Shown one piece after another: positions 23,164 through 32,265 of a stretch of DNA of 64,000 nt. Both the position numbers and the translations under genes were made by a program. The DNA is from Paracoccaceae bacterium. GTDB lineage: Bacteria; Pseudomonadota; Alphaproteobacteria; Rhodobacterales; Rhodobacteraceae. The stretch spans positions 1 through 64,000 of the forward strand of contig JANQRE010000013.1 in assembly GCA_028284705.1 (NCBI GenBank), read 5' to 3'. The notes under the pieces were generated by a model that had not been told where the DNA came from, searched no databases, and worked only from the letters and a program-made list of their open reading frames with translations. How positions within the stretch are numbered: the first letter of the stretch is position 1; every line of letters begins with the position of its first letter.

Positions 23164-23923
23164 GCCGCTCCAGCACCTCGTCACGATAGACATCTGTTGC
23201 GGCGTCGGCCTCCACATGATGCGCGTCCTGCATCGAGTTCACGATGAGACCGACCAGCAGGTTCACCACCGCAAAGGTCGTGACCATGATGAAGGGCACG
23301 AAAAACGCCCAGGCATAGGGGTAGACCTCCATGACGGGTCGCACGATGCCCATCGACCAGCTTTCCAACGTCATGATCTGAAACAGCGAATAGCCTGACC
23401 GCCCGATATCGCCGAACCAGTCTGGGAAGCTCGACCCGAAAAGCTTGGTTGCCATAACCGCCCCGATATAGAAGATCAGCGCCATCAGCAGGAACACTGA
23501 GCCCATGCCGGGCAGGGCGGTCACCAAGCCCTCCACGACCCGGCGGAGCGATGGGGCGACGGAGAGCACGCGCAGAAGGCGCAGAATACGCAACGCACGC
23601 AGGACCGAGAGCCCTTGCGAGGCCGGGACGAGTGCAATCGCCACGATGACGAAATCGAAGATGTTCCAGCCATTTCGGAAGAAACTCAGGCGCTGGGCGA
23701 ACATCTTCAGCGCCAGCTCAACGACGAAAATCCCAAGACAGATGCGATCCAGCATCAGAACCAGCGGCCCCGCCACATCCATGACAGGCTTCACGGTTTC
23801 GAGGCCCAGAATGATCGCATTGAACAGGATCACCCCAAGAATGAAATTCTTGGTGCTGGGGCGCTCCATATAGGCGTGAACGCGGGCCCGCAGGCTGGTC
23901 GGATCTGCTGTAATGTCGCTCAT
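23117..23923 (-). CDS. Voltage-gated sodium channel of the NavBac family
   Basis: 268 residues from the ATG at 23923. Six membrane helices: the S4 sensor holds Arg109, Arg112, Arg115 and Arg118, spaced by three (SVLRALRILRLLRVL). The selectivity filter is TLESWSM at 185-191, identical to that of NavAb. S6 (FFVPFIMVTTFAVVNLLVGL) is followed by an acidic linker and a C-terminal coiled coil (EVLERLKKIEAQLKVK). It forms a homotetrameric Na+ channel in the inner membrane; roles in motility or pH homeostasis are known for some relatives. The start overlaps the stop of the upstream methyltransferase gene (TAATG). Confidence 0.93.
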   Translation of the reverse strand: MSDITADPTSLRARVHAYMERPSTKNFILGVILFNAIILGLETVKPVMDVAGPLVLMLDRICLGIFVVELALKMFAQRLSFFRNGWNIFDFVIVAIALVPASQGLSVLRALRILRLLRVLSVAPSLRRVVEGLVTALPGMGSVFLLMALIFYIGAVMATKLFGSSFPDWFGDIGRSGYSLFQIMTLESWSMGIVRPVMEVYPYAWAFFVPFIMVTTFAVVNLLVGLIVNSMQDAHHVEADAATDVYRDEVLERLKKIEAQLKVKDEDV

Positions 23924-25125
23924 TAGAGCTTGATATGGCCTTTGGTGAAGCTGGCGGCAAGTTCCACATGGGCTGACCAGCGGAATTGGTCCACCGGTTG
24001 CACCCAATTGAGGCGATATCCGCCGGAGATGAGGATTTCGGCGTCGCGGGCGAAGGTGACCGGATTGCAGGAGATCGCGGCGATGACGGGCACGTCGGAT
24101 TTGGCCAGTTCTTTGGTCTGTGCTTCCGCTCCGGCCCGAGGTGGATCGATGATCACCGCATCTGTCTTGCGCAATTCTTCGGCGAGGACCGGGCGGCGGA
24201 ACAGATCGCGGGTCTCTGCAGTGACGCGCTTCAGCCCCTCCGCCTGACGCCATCCCTGATCGAGCGCCTCGACAAGGGCTTCATCACTTTCCAGCGCCCA
24301 GACCTCGGCGGTTTGTGCGGCGGGCAATGTGAAGGTGCCACAGCCTGCAAAAAGATCGACCACCTGTTTTGCTTCACCGATGATTTCAGCGACTGCGCTT
24401 TGCAAATGGGCCTGCCCCTCAACGGTCGCCTGCAGGAACGCGCCGGGTGGCGGTTGCACTTCCGCAGGCCCAAAGCGCTGCACCGCTGGAAGGCGAGACG
24501 CTCCCGACTCCCCATCCCAGGACAGACGCGCGAGGCCGAAATTCCGCGCCATCGCCGCTGCCTTGGCGAGGTCGGGAGCGGCGAGCGGCTTGCCACCCGT
24601 CACATTCAGGTCGAGCGCGTTTTCGGTGACGGCGACCTCCAATCCGATCACGCCTTTCCGCGACGCGCCGAACACGGTGAAGGCTTCCAGCATCTCCCAT
24701 GCGGACATGATCTCAGGCGACAGCAACCGGCAATCCGGTGTTTCGATCAATGTCTCAGAGGCCGACGCAAAGAACCCCACCATCGCGCCGGATTTCGTGC
24801 GCTTGCCATGCAGGGTTGCGCGCCTGCGGCTTTGCGCAGGCGAGGTCAGGATCGGGCGAAGCTCTGCCTCAATCCCACGTGCGGCCAGACCGGTGCGGAT
24901 CACCTCCGACTTCCAAGCTGCCACGAAATCGTCACTGGCATGTTGCAACGCACAGCCGCCGCAGGATTTGTAATGCCTACACGGCGCTTTCACCCGGTCG
25001 GGCGATGGCAGCTCAATCCGACCCTCTGCATCCACGATCTCTCCGGGCAACACCCGCGGGATCGGCGCATGGCCCTCGACCACACCCTCGCCCTTGGTGT
25101 TCAGCCGCGCGACGGTCAAGCTCAT
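23923..25125 (-). CDS. RNA 5-methyluridine methyltransferase, RumA/TrmA family
   Basis: 400 residues, SAM-dependent. Iron-sulfur cysteines Cys49, Cys55, Cys58 (PCRHYKSCGGCALQH) and Cys132 (ETPDCRLL) match the RlmD type. The SAM site is VVDLFAGCGTFTLP, the NPPR-like motif is IIDPPRAGAEAQ, and the catalytic cysteine is in AAISCNPVTFARD. An N-terminal TRAM-like beta region covers about residues 1-45. It probably methylates a uridine in 23S rRNA (or tRNA); the exact position cannot be deduced. It overlaps the channel gene by one base and the upstream ABC gene by 4 bp. Confidence 0.9.
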   Translation of the reverse strand: MSLTVARLNTKGEGVVEGHAPIPRVLPGEIVDAEGRIELPSPDRVKAPCRHYKSCGGCALQHASDDFVAAWKSEVIRTGLAARGIEAELRPILTSPAQSRRRATLHGKRTKSGAMVGFFASASETLIETPDCRLLSPEIMSAWEMLEAFTVFGASRKGVIGLEVAVTENALDLNVTGGKPLAAPDLAKAAAMARNFGLARLSWDGESGASRLPAVQRFGPAEVQPPPGAFLQATVEGQAHLQSAVAEIIGEAKQVVDLFAGCGTFTLPAAQTAEVWALESDEALVEALDQGWRQAEGLKRVTAETRDLFRRPVLAEELRKTDAVIIDPPRAGAEAQTKELAKSDVPVIAAISCNPVTFARDAEILISGGYRLNWVQPVDQFRWSAHVELAASFTKGHIKL

Positions 25126-26981
25126 TCAGCCGCTTCCGTGATGCCGATGAACCCGCCCGATTGCCGGTCCCAATAGCCCGCATAAAGCCCGCCTTTGGCC
25201 AGCAGCGTCTCGTGGGTGCCTTCCTCGACTATGCGGCCCTGATCCATCACCACGATCCGGTCCATGCGCGCAATTGTGGACAGGCGATGCGCAATCGCGA
25301 TCACCGTCTTGCCCGACATCGCCACCCGCAGCGCTTGCTGGATTGACGCCTCCACTTCGCTGTCAAGCGCTGAGGTCGCCTCATCCAGCACCAGGATCGG
25401 CGCATCTTTCAGCAGTGCCCGGGCGATGGCGATCCTTTGCCGCTGGCCGCCGGACAGTTTCACGCCGCGCTCGCCCAGATAGGCGTCATAGCCCTTGCGC
25501 CCGGCATAATCCTCAAGCTCTTCAATGAACTCATGCGCCTCAGCGCGCCGGGCCGCATCGCGCACCTCGTCATCACTCGCCTCAGGGCGACCATAGCGGA
25601 TGTTGTCAAAGGCCGAGCGATTGAACATCGCCGTTTCCTGCGTGACCATGCCGATCTGCTGGCGCAGGCTGTCCTGTGTCACCGTGCGGATATCGGTGCC
25701 GTCGATCCGGATCACCCCGGCCTCGGGGTCGTAAAGGCGCAGCAGCAGGCCGACGAGCGTGGATTTCCCGGCGCCCGATGCGCCAACAATGCCCAGCTTC
25801 TCGCCCGGCGCGATGGCCAAGTCGATGCCGTCCACCCCGCCGGTCTCCTGCCCGTAGGCGAAGCCGAGGCCGGCCATCTCGATCCCGCCTTGGGTGACCG
25901 CAAGCTCTGTGGCACGCGGCGCATCCAGCAGATCATGCGGTGGCGTCAACGTGCGCATCCCGTCCTCGATCTCGCCGATATGGGAGTAGATGCCCAGAAG
26001 CGTGAAACTGACCCAGCCGGTCATCTGCGCAAGACGCACAGCGATCACACCCGCGGCGGCGATATCGCCGGTCGAGGCCGCTCCGCGCTGCCAAAGCAGG
26101 ATCGTGGCCCCGATCAGAAGGATCGGCAAAAGCCCCGCCAGAACCATCAGCGAGAAGCGGAAGCCGGTCGAGAGCTTGCCGAACGCCATGGCTTTCTCGC
26201 GCAACGCGCCCATGGTGTTCAGCGCGGCGGTATCTTCATGATCCGCGTGGCCAAAGAGCTTGACGGTTTTGATATTGGTGATCGTATCGACGACCTGCCC
26301 CGTGACCGCGGCGCGCACGGCGGCACGGGCTTTCGAGCGCGCCCGGATGCGCGGCAGGAACCACGTAATCATGGCGAGATAGGCCAGAACCCACACCGCA
26401 AGGATCGCCGCGACCCAGCCCTGGATCGTCAGAAGCAGCGCGATGGAGCCGACCATGGAGGCGAGCGCAAAGGGCACGACATTGATCGTCTCATGCACGG
26501 TCGTGGTGATCGCCGTCGCGGTCTGCATCTGTTTCTGCGCGATGCGGCCCGCGAAATCATTGTCGAAGAAGGTCACCGAGTGGCCCATGGTCCAGCGGTG
26601 CAAGCGGCTCATGGTCAGCGGCAGGATGTTCGGCGGAATGACATAGGAGTTGAAGGCGGCGTTCGCTCCAAATGCGAAGGGGCGCAGGATCAGGAAAAAG
26701 AACAGGCAGAAAAGCACGAGGCCCAGGTTCTCGGCGAAAAACCCGGACGGCCCGCTGGCCTCCACCGCATCGATCACCGCCCCGATGATCAGCGCCGTGC
26801 CCGCCTCCATCACGCCGCCAAAGGCGGAGATCAAGGCCGCGATCCCAAGGATCGGCCAGCTTCCCGCAAGCAACCATTTCGAGAAGGCCCAAAGCGTGTT
26901 CGGCGGCGGCCCTTCGGCGTGGTCGAAGGGCTTCACCAGCGTTGCGAGCCATGCAAAGACGGGATCGAACAACTTGATCAT
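25122..26981 (-). CDS. ABC exporter half-transporter (permease plus ATPase)
   Basis: 619 residues. Six N-terminal membrane helices (about 30-340) are followed by a nucleotide-binding domain with Walker [20 protein letters not shown], signature LSGGQRQRIAIARALL, Walker B ILVLDEATSALDSE and the switch His in IAHRLSTIARMD. All catalytic residues are intact. It overlaps the next, similar gene by 4 bp (ATGA), and the two are about equally long, so they likely form a heterodimeric type IV exporter (lipid, peptide or drug). The substrate is unknown. Confidence 0.9.
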   Translation of the reverse strand: MIKLFDPVFAWLATLVKPFDHAEGPPPNTLWAFSKWLLAGSWPILGIAALISAFGGVMEAGTALIIGAVIDAVEASGPSGFFAENLGLVLFCLFFFLILRPFAFGANAAFNSYVIPPNILPLTMSRLHRWTMGHSVTFFDNDFAGRIAQKQMQTATAITTTVHETINVVPFALASMVGSIALLLTIQGWVAAILAVWVLAYLAMITWFLPRIRARSKARAAVRAAVTGQVVDTITNIKTVKLFGHADHEDTAALNTMGALREKAMAFGKLSTGFRFSLMVLAGLLPILLIGATILLWQRGAASTGDIAAAGVIAVRLAQMTGWVSFTLLGIYSHIGEIEDGMRTLTPPHDLLDAPRATELAVTQGGIEMAGLGFAYGQETGGVDGIDLAIAPGEKLGIVGASGAGKSTLVGLLLRLYDPEAGVIRIDGTDIRTVTQDSLRQQIGMVTQETAMFNRSAFDNIRYGRPEASDDEVRDAARRAEAHEFIEELEDYAGRKGYDAYLGERGVKLSGGQRQRIAIARALLKDAPILVLDEATSALDSEVEASIQQALRVAMSGKTVIAIAHRLSTIARMDRIVVMDQGRIVEEGTHETLLAKGGLYAGYWDRQSGGFIGITEAAE

Positions 26982-28819
26982 TCGGCGGCTTCCGTATTCA
27001 GGAATCCACCCGATTGCCGCGTCCAGAAGCCCGCATAAAGCCCGCCCTTGGCCAGCAGTTCCGCATGGCTGCCATCCTCGACGATCCGGCCCTCGTCCAG
27101 CACGACGATCCGGTCCATATGGGCAATAGTCGACAGGCGGTGCGCGATCGCGATCACCGTCTTGCCCTCCATCACGCCATAAAGCGTGTCCTGAATGGCT
27201 GCTTCCACCTCGCTGTCGAGCGCGCTTGTTGCCTCATCCAACACAAGGATCGGTGCGTCTTTCAGGATCACGCGTGCCAACGTAATCCGTTGCCGCTGCC
27301 CGCCCGAGAGTTTCACCCCGCGCTCACCCACATGGGCGTCATAGCCACTGCGCCCCTCCGGATCAGTGAGATCGAGAATGAAATCATGCGCTTCCGCCTG
27401 ATGAGCGGCGGCGATCATCTCGGCCTCGCTGGCCTCGGGCTTGCCATAAAGGATGTTGTCGCGCACGGATCGGTGCAGCAAAGCGCTTTCCTGACTGACC
27501 ATTCCGATCTCATGGCGCAGGCTGTCCTGGGTGACGTTCCGAATGTCCTGACCGTCGATCAGCACGCGCCCACCTTCGGCGTCATAGAAGCGCAACAGCA
27601 GCTTCACGAGCGTCGATTTGCCCGCGCCCGAGCTTCCGACAATGCCGACTTTCTGACCCGGTGCGACCGTGAGCGTCAGGTTTTCCAACCCGCCCGTGCC
27701 ACGTCCGTAATGGTGGGTCAGCCCGTCGAGCTTGATCTCGCCTCTCTTCAATTCCAGCGGTTTCGCATCCGGATCATCGACCAGAGTGATCGGTTGCGCG
27801 ATGGTCTCCAGCCCTTCCGACACGATCCCCATGTTCTGGAAGAAGCTCGACAGCGCCCACATGATCCAGCCGGTCATCGCGTTAAGACGCAGGGTCAGCG
27901 CGGCTGCGACGGCAATCACGCCGACCGTGGCAGAGCCTTGCGCGCAGAGCCAGATCGCCCAACCAACGACACCGACAATCAGGAACCCATTCAGCGTCAC
28001 CAGCATCACGTCCATCAGCGTATAGATGCGCATCTCGCGGGCGAAGGTTTGCCGGGTTTTCTCGATGGCTTCCTTGGCGAATGCGATCTCGCGGTCGTGA
28101 TGCGCAAAAAGCTTCACCGAATGGATATTCGTGTAGCTGTCCACGACGCGGCCCGTGGTCATTGACCGCGCATCCGAGGAGGCTTTCGAGGCCGGTCCGA
28201 CCCGTTTCATCGTCCAGCGCACCAGAAGCCCGTAAAACAGAAGCCAGATCACCAGCGGGATGGCAAGGCGCGGATCGGCCTCGCTGAGCAGGATCGCGGC
28301 ACCGATGAAATAAGCCAGTGCAAATGTGATCGCGTCGAAGACCTGAAAGATCGCCTCTCCCGCAGCGGGGGGCGTCTGCATGATCCGGTTGGCGATCCGG
28401 CCCGCAAAATCATTCTCAAACCAGCCCACGGATTGGCGCAGCACCTGCCTGTGTGCGCGCCAGCGAAAGAGCGTGCCATAGTTCGGCAGGATCGCGTTGT
28501 TCAGAATGCCGACATCAAGCGCTTGCAGCGCCGGGCGCACAATGAGGATGAACAGCGCGATGGCGACGAGTTCGGCCCCGTATTCGCCCAGCACTTGATC
28601 TGGCGTGCCCTCCGTGAACAGGTCCACCACGCGGCCCATGTAGTAGATCAGCGCCACCTCGACCGCGGCGACGACAACCGACAGGATGCCCGCAACCCAG
28701 AACACTTTCTTGAACGGTTGCGAGTAGTCTCGGATGAACGGCCACAGCTTCGTTGGCGGCCTGTCTACTTCCTCGTAGGGCGCGTATGGATCGACCAGAT
28801 TTTCGAAAAAGCGGAACAT
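26978..28819 (-). CDS. ABC exporter half-transporter (permease plus ATPase), partner subunit
   Basis: 613 residues from the ATG at 28819. Organisation as in its downstream neighbour: six helices, then Walker [20 protein letters not shown], signature LSGGQRQRITLARVIL, Walker B ILVLDEATSALDSE and IAHRLSTIAHMD. Both nucleotide-binding domains of the pair look active, unlike heterodimers with one degenerate site. A 7-bp hairpin ends three bases before the start and its 3' arm contains the only Shine-Dalgarno-like GAGG, so translation may be controlled. LysE lies immediately upstream on the same strand. Confidence 0.9.
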   Translation of the reverse strand: MFRFFENLVDPYAPYEEVDRPPTKLWPFIRDYSQPFKKVFWVAGILSVVVAAVEVALIYYMGRVVDLFTEGTPDQVLGEYGAELVAIALFILIVRPALQALDVGILNNAILPNYGTLFRWRAHRQVLRQSVGWFENDFAGRIANRIMQTPPAAGEAIFQVFDAITFALAYFIGAAILLSEADPRLAIPLVIWLLFYGLLVRWTMKRVGPASKASSDARSMTTGRVVDSYTNIHSVKLFAHHDREIAFAKEAIEKTRQTFAREMRIYTLMDVMLVTLNGFLIVGVVGWAIWLCAQGSATVGVIAVAAALTLRLNAMTGWIMWALSSFFQNMGIVSEGLETIAQPITLVDDPDAKPLELKRGEIKLDGLTHHYGRGTGGLENLTLTVAPGQKVGIVGSSGAGKSTLVKLLLRFYDAEGGRVLIDGQDIRNVTQDSLRHEIGMVSQESALLHRSVRDNILYGKPEASEAEMIAAAHQAEAHDFILDLTDPEGRSGYDAHVGERGVKLSGGQRQRITLARVILKDAPILVLDEATSALDSEVEAAIQDTLYGVMEGKTVIAIAHRLSTIAHMDRIVVLDEGRIVEDGSHAELLAKGGLYAGFWTRQSGGFLNTEAAE

Positions 28820-28822
28820 CAA

Positions 28823-28841
28823 AAGCCTCGTCCAGAGGCTT
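28823..28841 (-). terminator. Hairpin directly before the ABC gene (terminator and/or SD cover)
   Basis: Read on the minus strand: AAGCCTC, loop TGGAC, GAGGCTT, then TTG and the ATG of the ABC gene. The perfect 7-bp stem followed by T residues looks like an intrinsic terminator for the lysE transcript (stop at 28857). Its 3' arm also holds GAGG, the likely Shine-Dalgarno of the ABC gene. Confidence 0.5.
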
Positions 28842-28856
28842 GATATAGGGCCTTTG

Positions 28857-29441
28857 CTACAGAAAGACCATGACGGCGGAGAGGGCCAGCGCGGCGGCCA
28901 TGACGGTCATGAATATGCGCCAGGCTTTCTCTGACGATAGCAATAGCGCCAGCGCCGTGCCCGCCGCGGCCCAGAACAGGCAGACAAAGAGGTTCAAACC
29001 GGAAAAGGCGGAAGCCAGCCGCAGCGCCTCCTGCAAGGGCGGCAGGCCACCGGGATAGGCCGACGATGCCGCGAGCGCGACCGCCCAGACCTTCGGGTTG
29101 ACCCATTGGAAAAGCACCGCTTCGATGAAGGTAAAGGGGCGGTCCTTTGAGAGGTTCTTGTTGGCGCGGGTGGCGGTGAAAAGGCTCCACGCCATCCAGA
29201 GAATCCAAGCTGCCGCGATGAGTTTCAGTGTGAAGGTCAGCGCGGGATAACTGAGCAATAGCGCACCGATCCCAGCTCCGGTCAGACCGGAGGTCACGCC
29301 GACACCTGCCGCCACACCAAGGATATGCGGCACCGTGCGCGCGAACCCGAAGCGCGCGCCCGAGGCGGTAAGCAGGATGACATTCGGGCCCGGTGAGAAC
29401 AGTCCTGCGAAGACAAAGAGATAAAGCGGATCGAATGTCAC
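28857..29441 (-). CDS. LysE-family translocator
   Basis: 194 residues with about six membrane helices. It starts with the family pattern LYLFVFAGLFSPGPNVILLT followed by ASGARFGFARTVPHILGVAAG, and has the ILWMAWSLFTA and FQWVNPKVWAVALAASSAY segments. Members export amino acids such as lysine, arginine or homoserine lactones; the substrate is unknown. The start overlaps the stop of the CCA-adding enzyme gene (ATGA), and a terminator-like hairpin follows. Confidence 0.9.
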   Translation of the reverse strand: MTFDPLYLFVFAGLFSPGPNVILLTASGARFGFARTVPHILGVAAGVGVTSGLTGAGIGALLLSYPALTFTLKLIAAAWILWMAWSLFTATRANKNLSKDRPFTFIEAVLFQWVNPKVWAVALAASSAYPGGLPPLQEALRLASAFSGLNLFVCLFWAAAGTALALLLSSEKAWRIFMTVMAAALALSAVMVFL

Positions 29442-30580
29442 GTCAGCAGATCGGCCTTGGTCGCCGTGAAGCCCGAGCCGATCCAGTCGCGTTCCAGCTC
29501 TTTCAGGCGTGCGCCGAGCGCGGGGCCCTCAAGCTCTGGTAAGTCCGCGGCTTTGATCGGGAATTTGGCCGCCGACCCCCGCTGCGCGTCCTGTCGGAAC
29601 CCCTCGGGCAGCGCGGTCTCAAAAAGCGCGGCGCGGCAGAGCATGATATCGATGGCAGCCTCCGCCGCATACCGATACCCGAGCTCAGCCGGGCCCTCAG
29701 TCGTGCTTATCTTCTCACGCAGAAGTGCCAACGCACGGGCATCCTGCCGCGACAACCGCCAACGCTCGGCGGGCATGTCGCCGCCCAGCACAGCGGCACG
29801 ACGAACCCAATTCGCGCTGGCCCTGCCCTCAAGATGGATCAGGGGGCCAAGCGCGCGATCATCGCCGCCCGGCAGCACACGGGCGAGGATGCCAGACTGC
29901 GCCATGGCGGCGACAGCGGGGGCGGGGTCCGGTGCGCTGAGGAGCTTGCACATCTCGGCCCCGACACGTTCCGCCGAAAGTTGTTCCAGCCCCTCCTGAC
30001 CGGCAGCGCAGGCCGCCAGCCCCTCGGGATCGATGCCGCCCGCCGGATCGCCATACCAGGCGTAGAAGCGAAAGAAGCGCAGGATGCGCAGATAGTCCTC
30101 AGCAATGCGGGTCGGTGCGTCGCCGATAAAACGAACCCTGCGCGCGGTCAGGTCGTCGATACCGCCAACCCAATCCCGCACCGCGCCATGGCGATCCGCA
30201 TAGAGCCCGTTCATCGTGAAATCGCGGCGGCGCGCATCTTCCTGCGGATCGGTTGAGAACCGCACCGTGGCGTGACGGCCGTCGGTCTCGTGATCCGCGC
30301 GGAAGGTGGTGATCTCGTGCGGAACACCCTCTGTGACGATGGTGATCGTGCCATGGTCGATGCCGGTGGGAATGGCTTTCAGGCCAAGGGTGTCGGCGAT
30401 TGCCAGCGACGCCTCCGGGCGCGCGTCGGTGGCAAGGTCGATATCCGACACAGGCACACCCAAGAGCGCGTTGCGCACACAGCCGCCGACGAAGAAGATC
30501 TGATGCCCGGCGTCTTCAAAACCTGCCATCAGCGCTTGAGTTGCTTCGGCGTCCAGCCAGTCGCCCTTGACCCGGGTCAT
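29438..30580 (-). CDS. cca: CCA tRNA nucleotidyltransferase
   Basis: 380 residues. It has the class II nucleotidyltransferase motif FVGGCVRNALLGVPVSDIDL with metal-binding Asp46 and Asp48. RRRDFTMNGLYADRHG, a turn GGIDDLTARRVRFIGD and RIAEDYLRILRFFRFYAWYG follow, all typical of CCA-adding or poly(A) polymerase-like enzymes. It adds or repairs the 3' CCA of tRNAs using CTP and ATP. In alphaproteobacteria one enzyme usually does both. The gene is between the CoA-type Nudix gene and lysE, with 4-bp overlaps on both sides. Confidence 0.92.
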   Translation of the reverse strand: MTRVKGDWLDAEATQALMAGFEDAGHQIFFVGGCVRNALLGVPVSDIDLATDARPEASLAIADTLGLKAIPTGIDHGTITIVTEGVPHEITTFRADHETDGRHATVRFSTDPQEDARRRDFTMNGLYADRHGAVRDWVGGIDDLTARRVRFIGDAPTRIAEDYLRILRFFRFYAWYGDPAGGIDPEGLAACAAGQEGLEQLSAERVGAEMCKLLSAPDPAPAVAAMAQSGILARVLPGGDDRALGPLIHLEGRASANWVRRAAVLGGDMPAERWRLSRQDARALALLREKISTTEGPAELGYRYAAEAAIDIMLCRAALFETALPEGFRQDAQRGSAAKFPIKAADLPELEGPALGARLKELERDWIGSGFTATKADLLT

Positions 30581-31179
30581 CTCTGCACCTGATCGGCCAG
30601 TGCGCGCAAAATGCGCGCCGTCGCGCCCCAGATATAGTAGGGCCCATAGGGAACCGCATAATAGCGCCGCACGGCGCCCCGCCAGAAGCGACCTTCGATG
30701 ATGTAATTGGCCGGGGTCATCAGATGGGTCAGCGGGGCGCGGAACACCTCCGCGACTTCGCCTTCTTCCGGCACTGCTTCGAACTCTTCGGTCACGCGGG
30801 CGACGACCGGCGTCACGTTGAATCCCGTGACCGTTTCATGCGGGTTCATGAGCCCCATCACCTCGACGGAGGTCCGGGGCAGGGCGATCTCCTCTTCCGC
30901 CTCCCGCAGGGCTGCGTCAGTCGGTGACGCATCGCCTTCGTCCACCTTGCCGCCTGGAAAAGCGACCTGCCCGGGATGGTGCTTCAGGACCGAGGAGCGT
31001 TTTGTCAGGATCACCTGCAAGCCTTGCGGCGTCTCGAGGATTGGCACCAGCACGGCTGCGGGCCGCAAAACCCGGCCCTCGGGCAGCACCACATTCGTGT
31101 TCAGGTCATAATCCGACGAGGCCGCGCCGGGATGCTCCAGCGCAGCCTGCAAGTTGTCCAATCGGTCAGTCACTGGCAC
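30577..31179 (-). CDS. CoA pyrophosphatase-type Nudix hydrolase
   Basis: 200 residues. The CoA-pyrophosphatase signature ILTKRSSVLKHHPGQVAFPGG runs directly into the Nudix box (GKVDEGD...ALREAEEEIAL) at about residues 77-100. These enzymes cleave CoA or its derivatives to 4'-phosphopantetheine and 3',5'-ADP. It overlaps the hslO end by 14 bp and the cca start by 4 bp, so hslO, this gene, cca and lysE form an operon. Soluble. Confidence 0.9.
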   Translation of the reverse strand: MPVTDRLDNLQAALEHPGAASSDYDLNTNVVLPEGRVLRPAAVLVPILETPQGLQVILTKRSSVLKHHPGQVAFPGGKVDEGDASPTDAALREAEEEIALPRTSVEVMGLMNPHETVTGFNVTPVVARVTEEFEAVPEEGEVAEVFRAPLTHLMTPANYIIEGRFWRGAVRRYYAVPYGPYYIWGATARILRALADQVQR

Positions 31180-32158
31180 CGTCAGCTTCGAAGCCGAGTG
31201 TCTTGGGGTCCATCACATAATGCGCGCCGCAGAACTGGCAGTCCGCGGTCAGCGTGCCGTTCTCCAGCGTCATTTTCTCGATGTCCTTGGCGGAGTAGAT
31301 CGACATGCTCTGACGCACGCGGTCTTCCGAACAGGTGCAGCCGAACTTCACCGATTGCGCATCATAGGCAATCGGTTTCTCTTCGTGAAACAGCCGCACG
31401 AGCAGGTCCGTGGGCGCCACCGAGGGTCCGACCAGTTCAATCTCCTCGACCGTATCGAGCAGCATGTTGGCGCGGGTCCAGTTCTCTGACGCGTCATCCT
31501 GCAACAGATCATCCGCCTGCAACACGCCACCTTCTCCGCTGCCGCCGTCGGTCGCGACGAAGGGCGAGGCTTTCGGCATGTGCTGCAGCATGATCCCACC
31601 GGCGCGCCAGGTCACATCCTCGCCGGGCTCTTGGCTCTGGCCATAAGTCAGCGAGAACCGGGTCGGCAATTGTTCCGACTGCGTGAAATAGGTCTCCGCA
31701 CAGGCGGCCAGACTACCACCGGCGAGCGGAGTAATCCCCTGATAGGGTTTCATATCGTCGCCCTGATCGATCAGGATCGCGAAATAACCCTTGCCGATCT
31801 GGCTGAACGGGTCTTTGCCGGGATCGATGCGGTCCTTGTCGAAGCTTGCATAGGCGCGGATCTGGGCGGGTTCGCCGTCTTCGCTCGGCCCGTAATAATC
31901 CGTCGCGATCAGCCGCAAAGGCCCATCACCGCGCACCTGTATCGAGAGCTTCCAACGCAGTTTGATCGTCTGTCCGATCAGCGCGGTCAGAAGCGCAGTT
32001 TCGGCCACCATCGCCTCCACCGGGGCCGGATAGGCGTGCTGCGCCAGCACCTCATCGAGCACACCATCAAGGCGCGCGATGCGTCCGCGAATGTCGCAAT
32101 GCTCTAATTGGAAGGGCAGGACGGTATCGTCCCACGCGATTTTCTGTCCGAGTGTCAT
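31166..32158 (-). CDS. hslO: Redox-regulated chaperone Hsp33
   Basis: 330 residues. The C-terminal zinc centre is complete: Cys274 and Cys276 (FGCTCSEDRV) and Cys307 and Cys310 (ADCQFCGAHYVMD). The N-terminal domain has the family stretches VAETALLTALIGQTIKLRWK and RGDGPLRLIATDY. Oxidative stress releases zinc, forms disulfides and activates the holdase. The protein is somewhat longer than E. coli Hsp33 (292), as usual in alphaproteobacteria. It is the first gene of a minus-strand operon; the 107-bp gap to the divergent Nudix gene at 32266 must contain the promoters. Confidence 0.95.
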   Translation of the reverse strand: MTLGQKIAWDDTVLPFQLEHCDIRGRIARLDGVLDEVLAQHAYPAPVEAMVAETALLTALIGQTIKLRWKLSIQVRGDGPLRLIATDYYGPSEDGEPAQIRAYASFDKDRIDPGKDPFSQIGKGYFAILIDQGDDMKPYQGITPLAGGSLAACAETYFTQSEQLPTRFSLTYGQSQEPGEDVTWRAGGIMLQHMPKASPFVATDGGSGEGGVLQADDLLQDDASENWTRANMLLDTVEEIELVGPSVAPTDLLVRLFHEEKPIAYDAQSVKFGCTCSEDRVRQSMSIYSAKDIEKMTLENGTLTADCQFCGAHYVMDPKTLGFEADGASD

Positions 32159-32265
32159 GGATTGTCCTAGCGCTTGGCTCTTGGCATACCGCGTCTATAT
32201 AGGCGCGGCAATGCTTTGCCCAAGGGGGTAGCGCTGCGTGAAGCGAATGGCGGGGTTGCGTTTGA

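Noticed and set aside
25437-27038. 533-codon plus-strand frame opposite the ABC exporter gene
   Set aside because: The composition is an antisense shadow (Arg, Gln, His, Asp), it has no family features and no Shine-Dalgarno, while the minus strand carries complete Walker and signature motifs.
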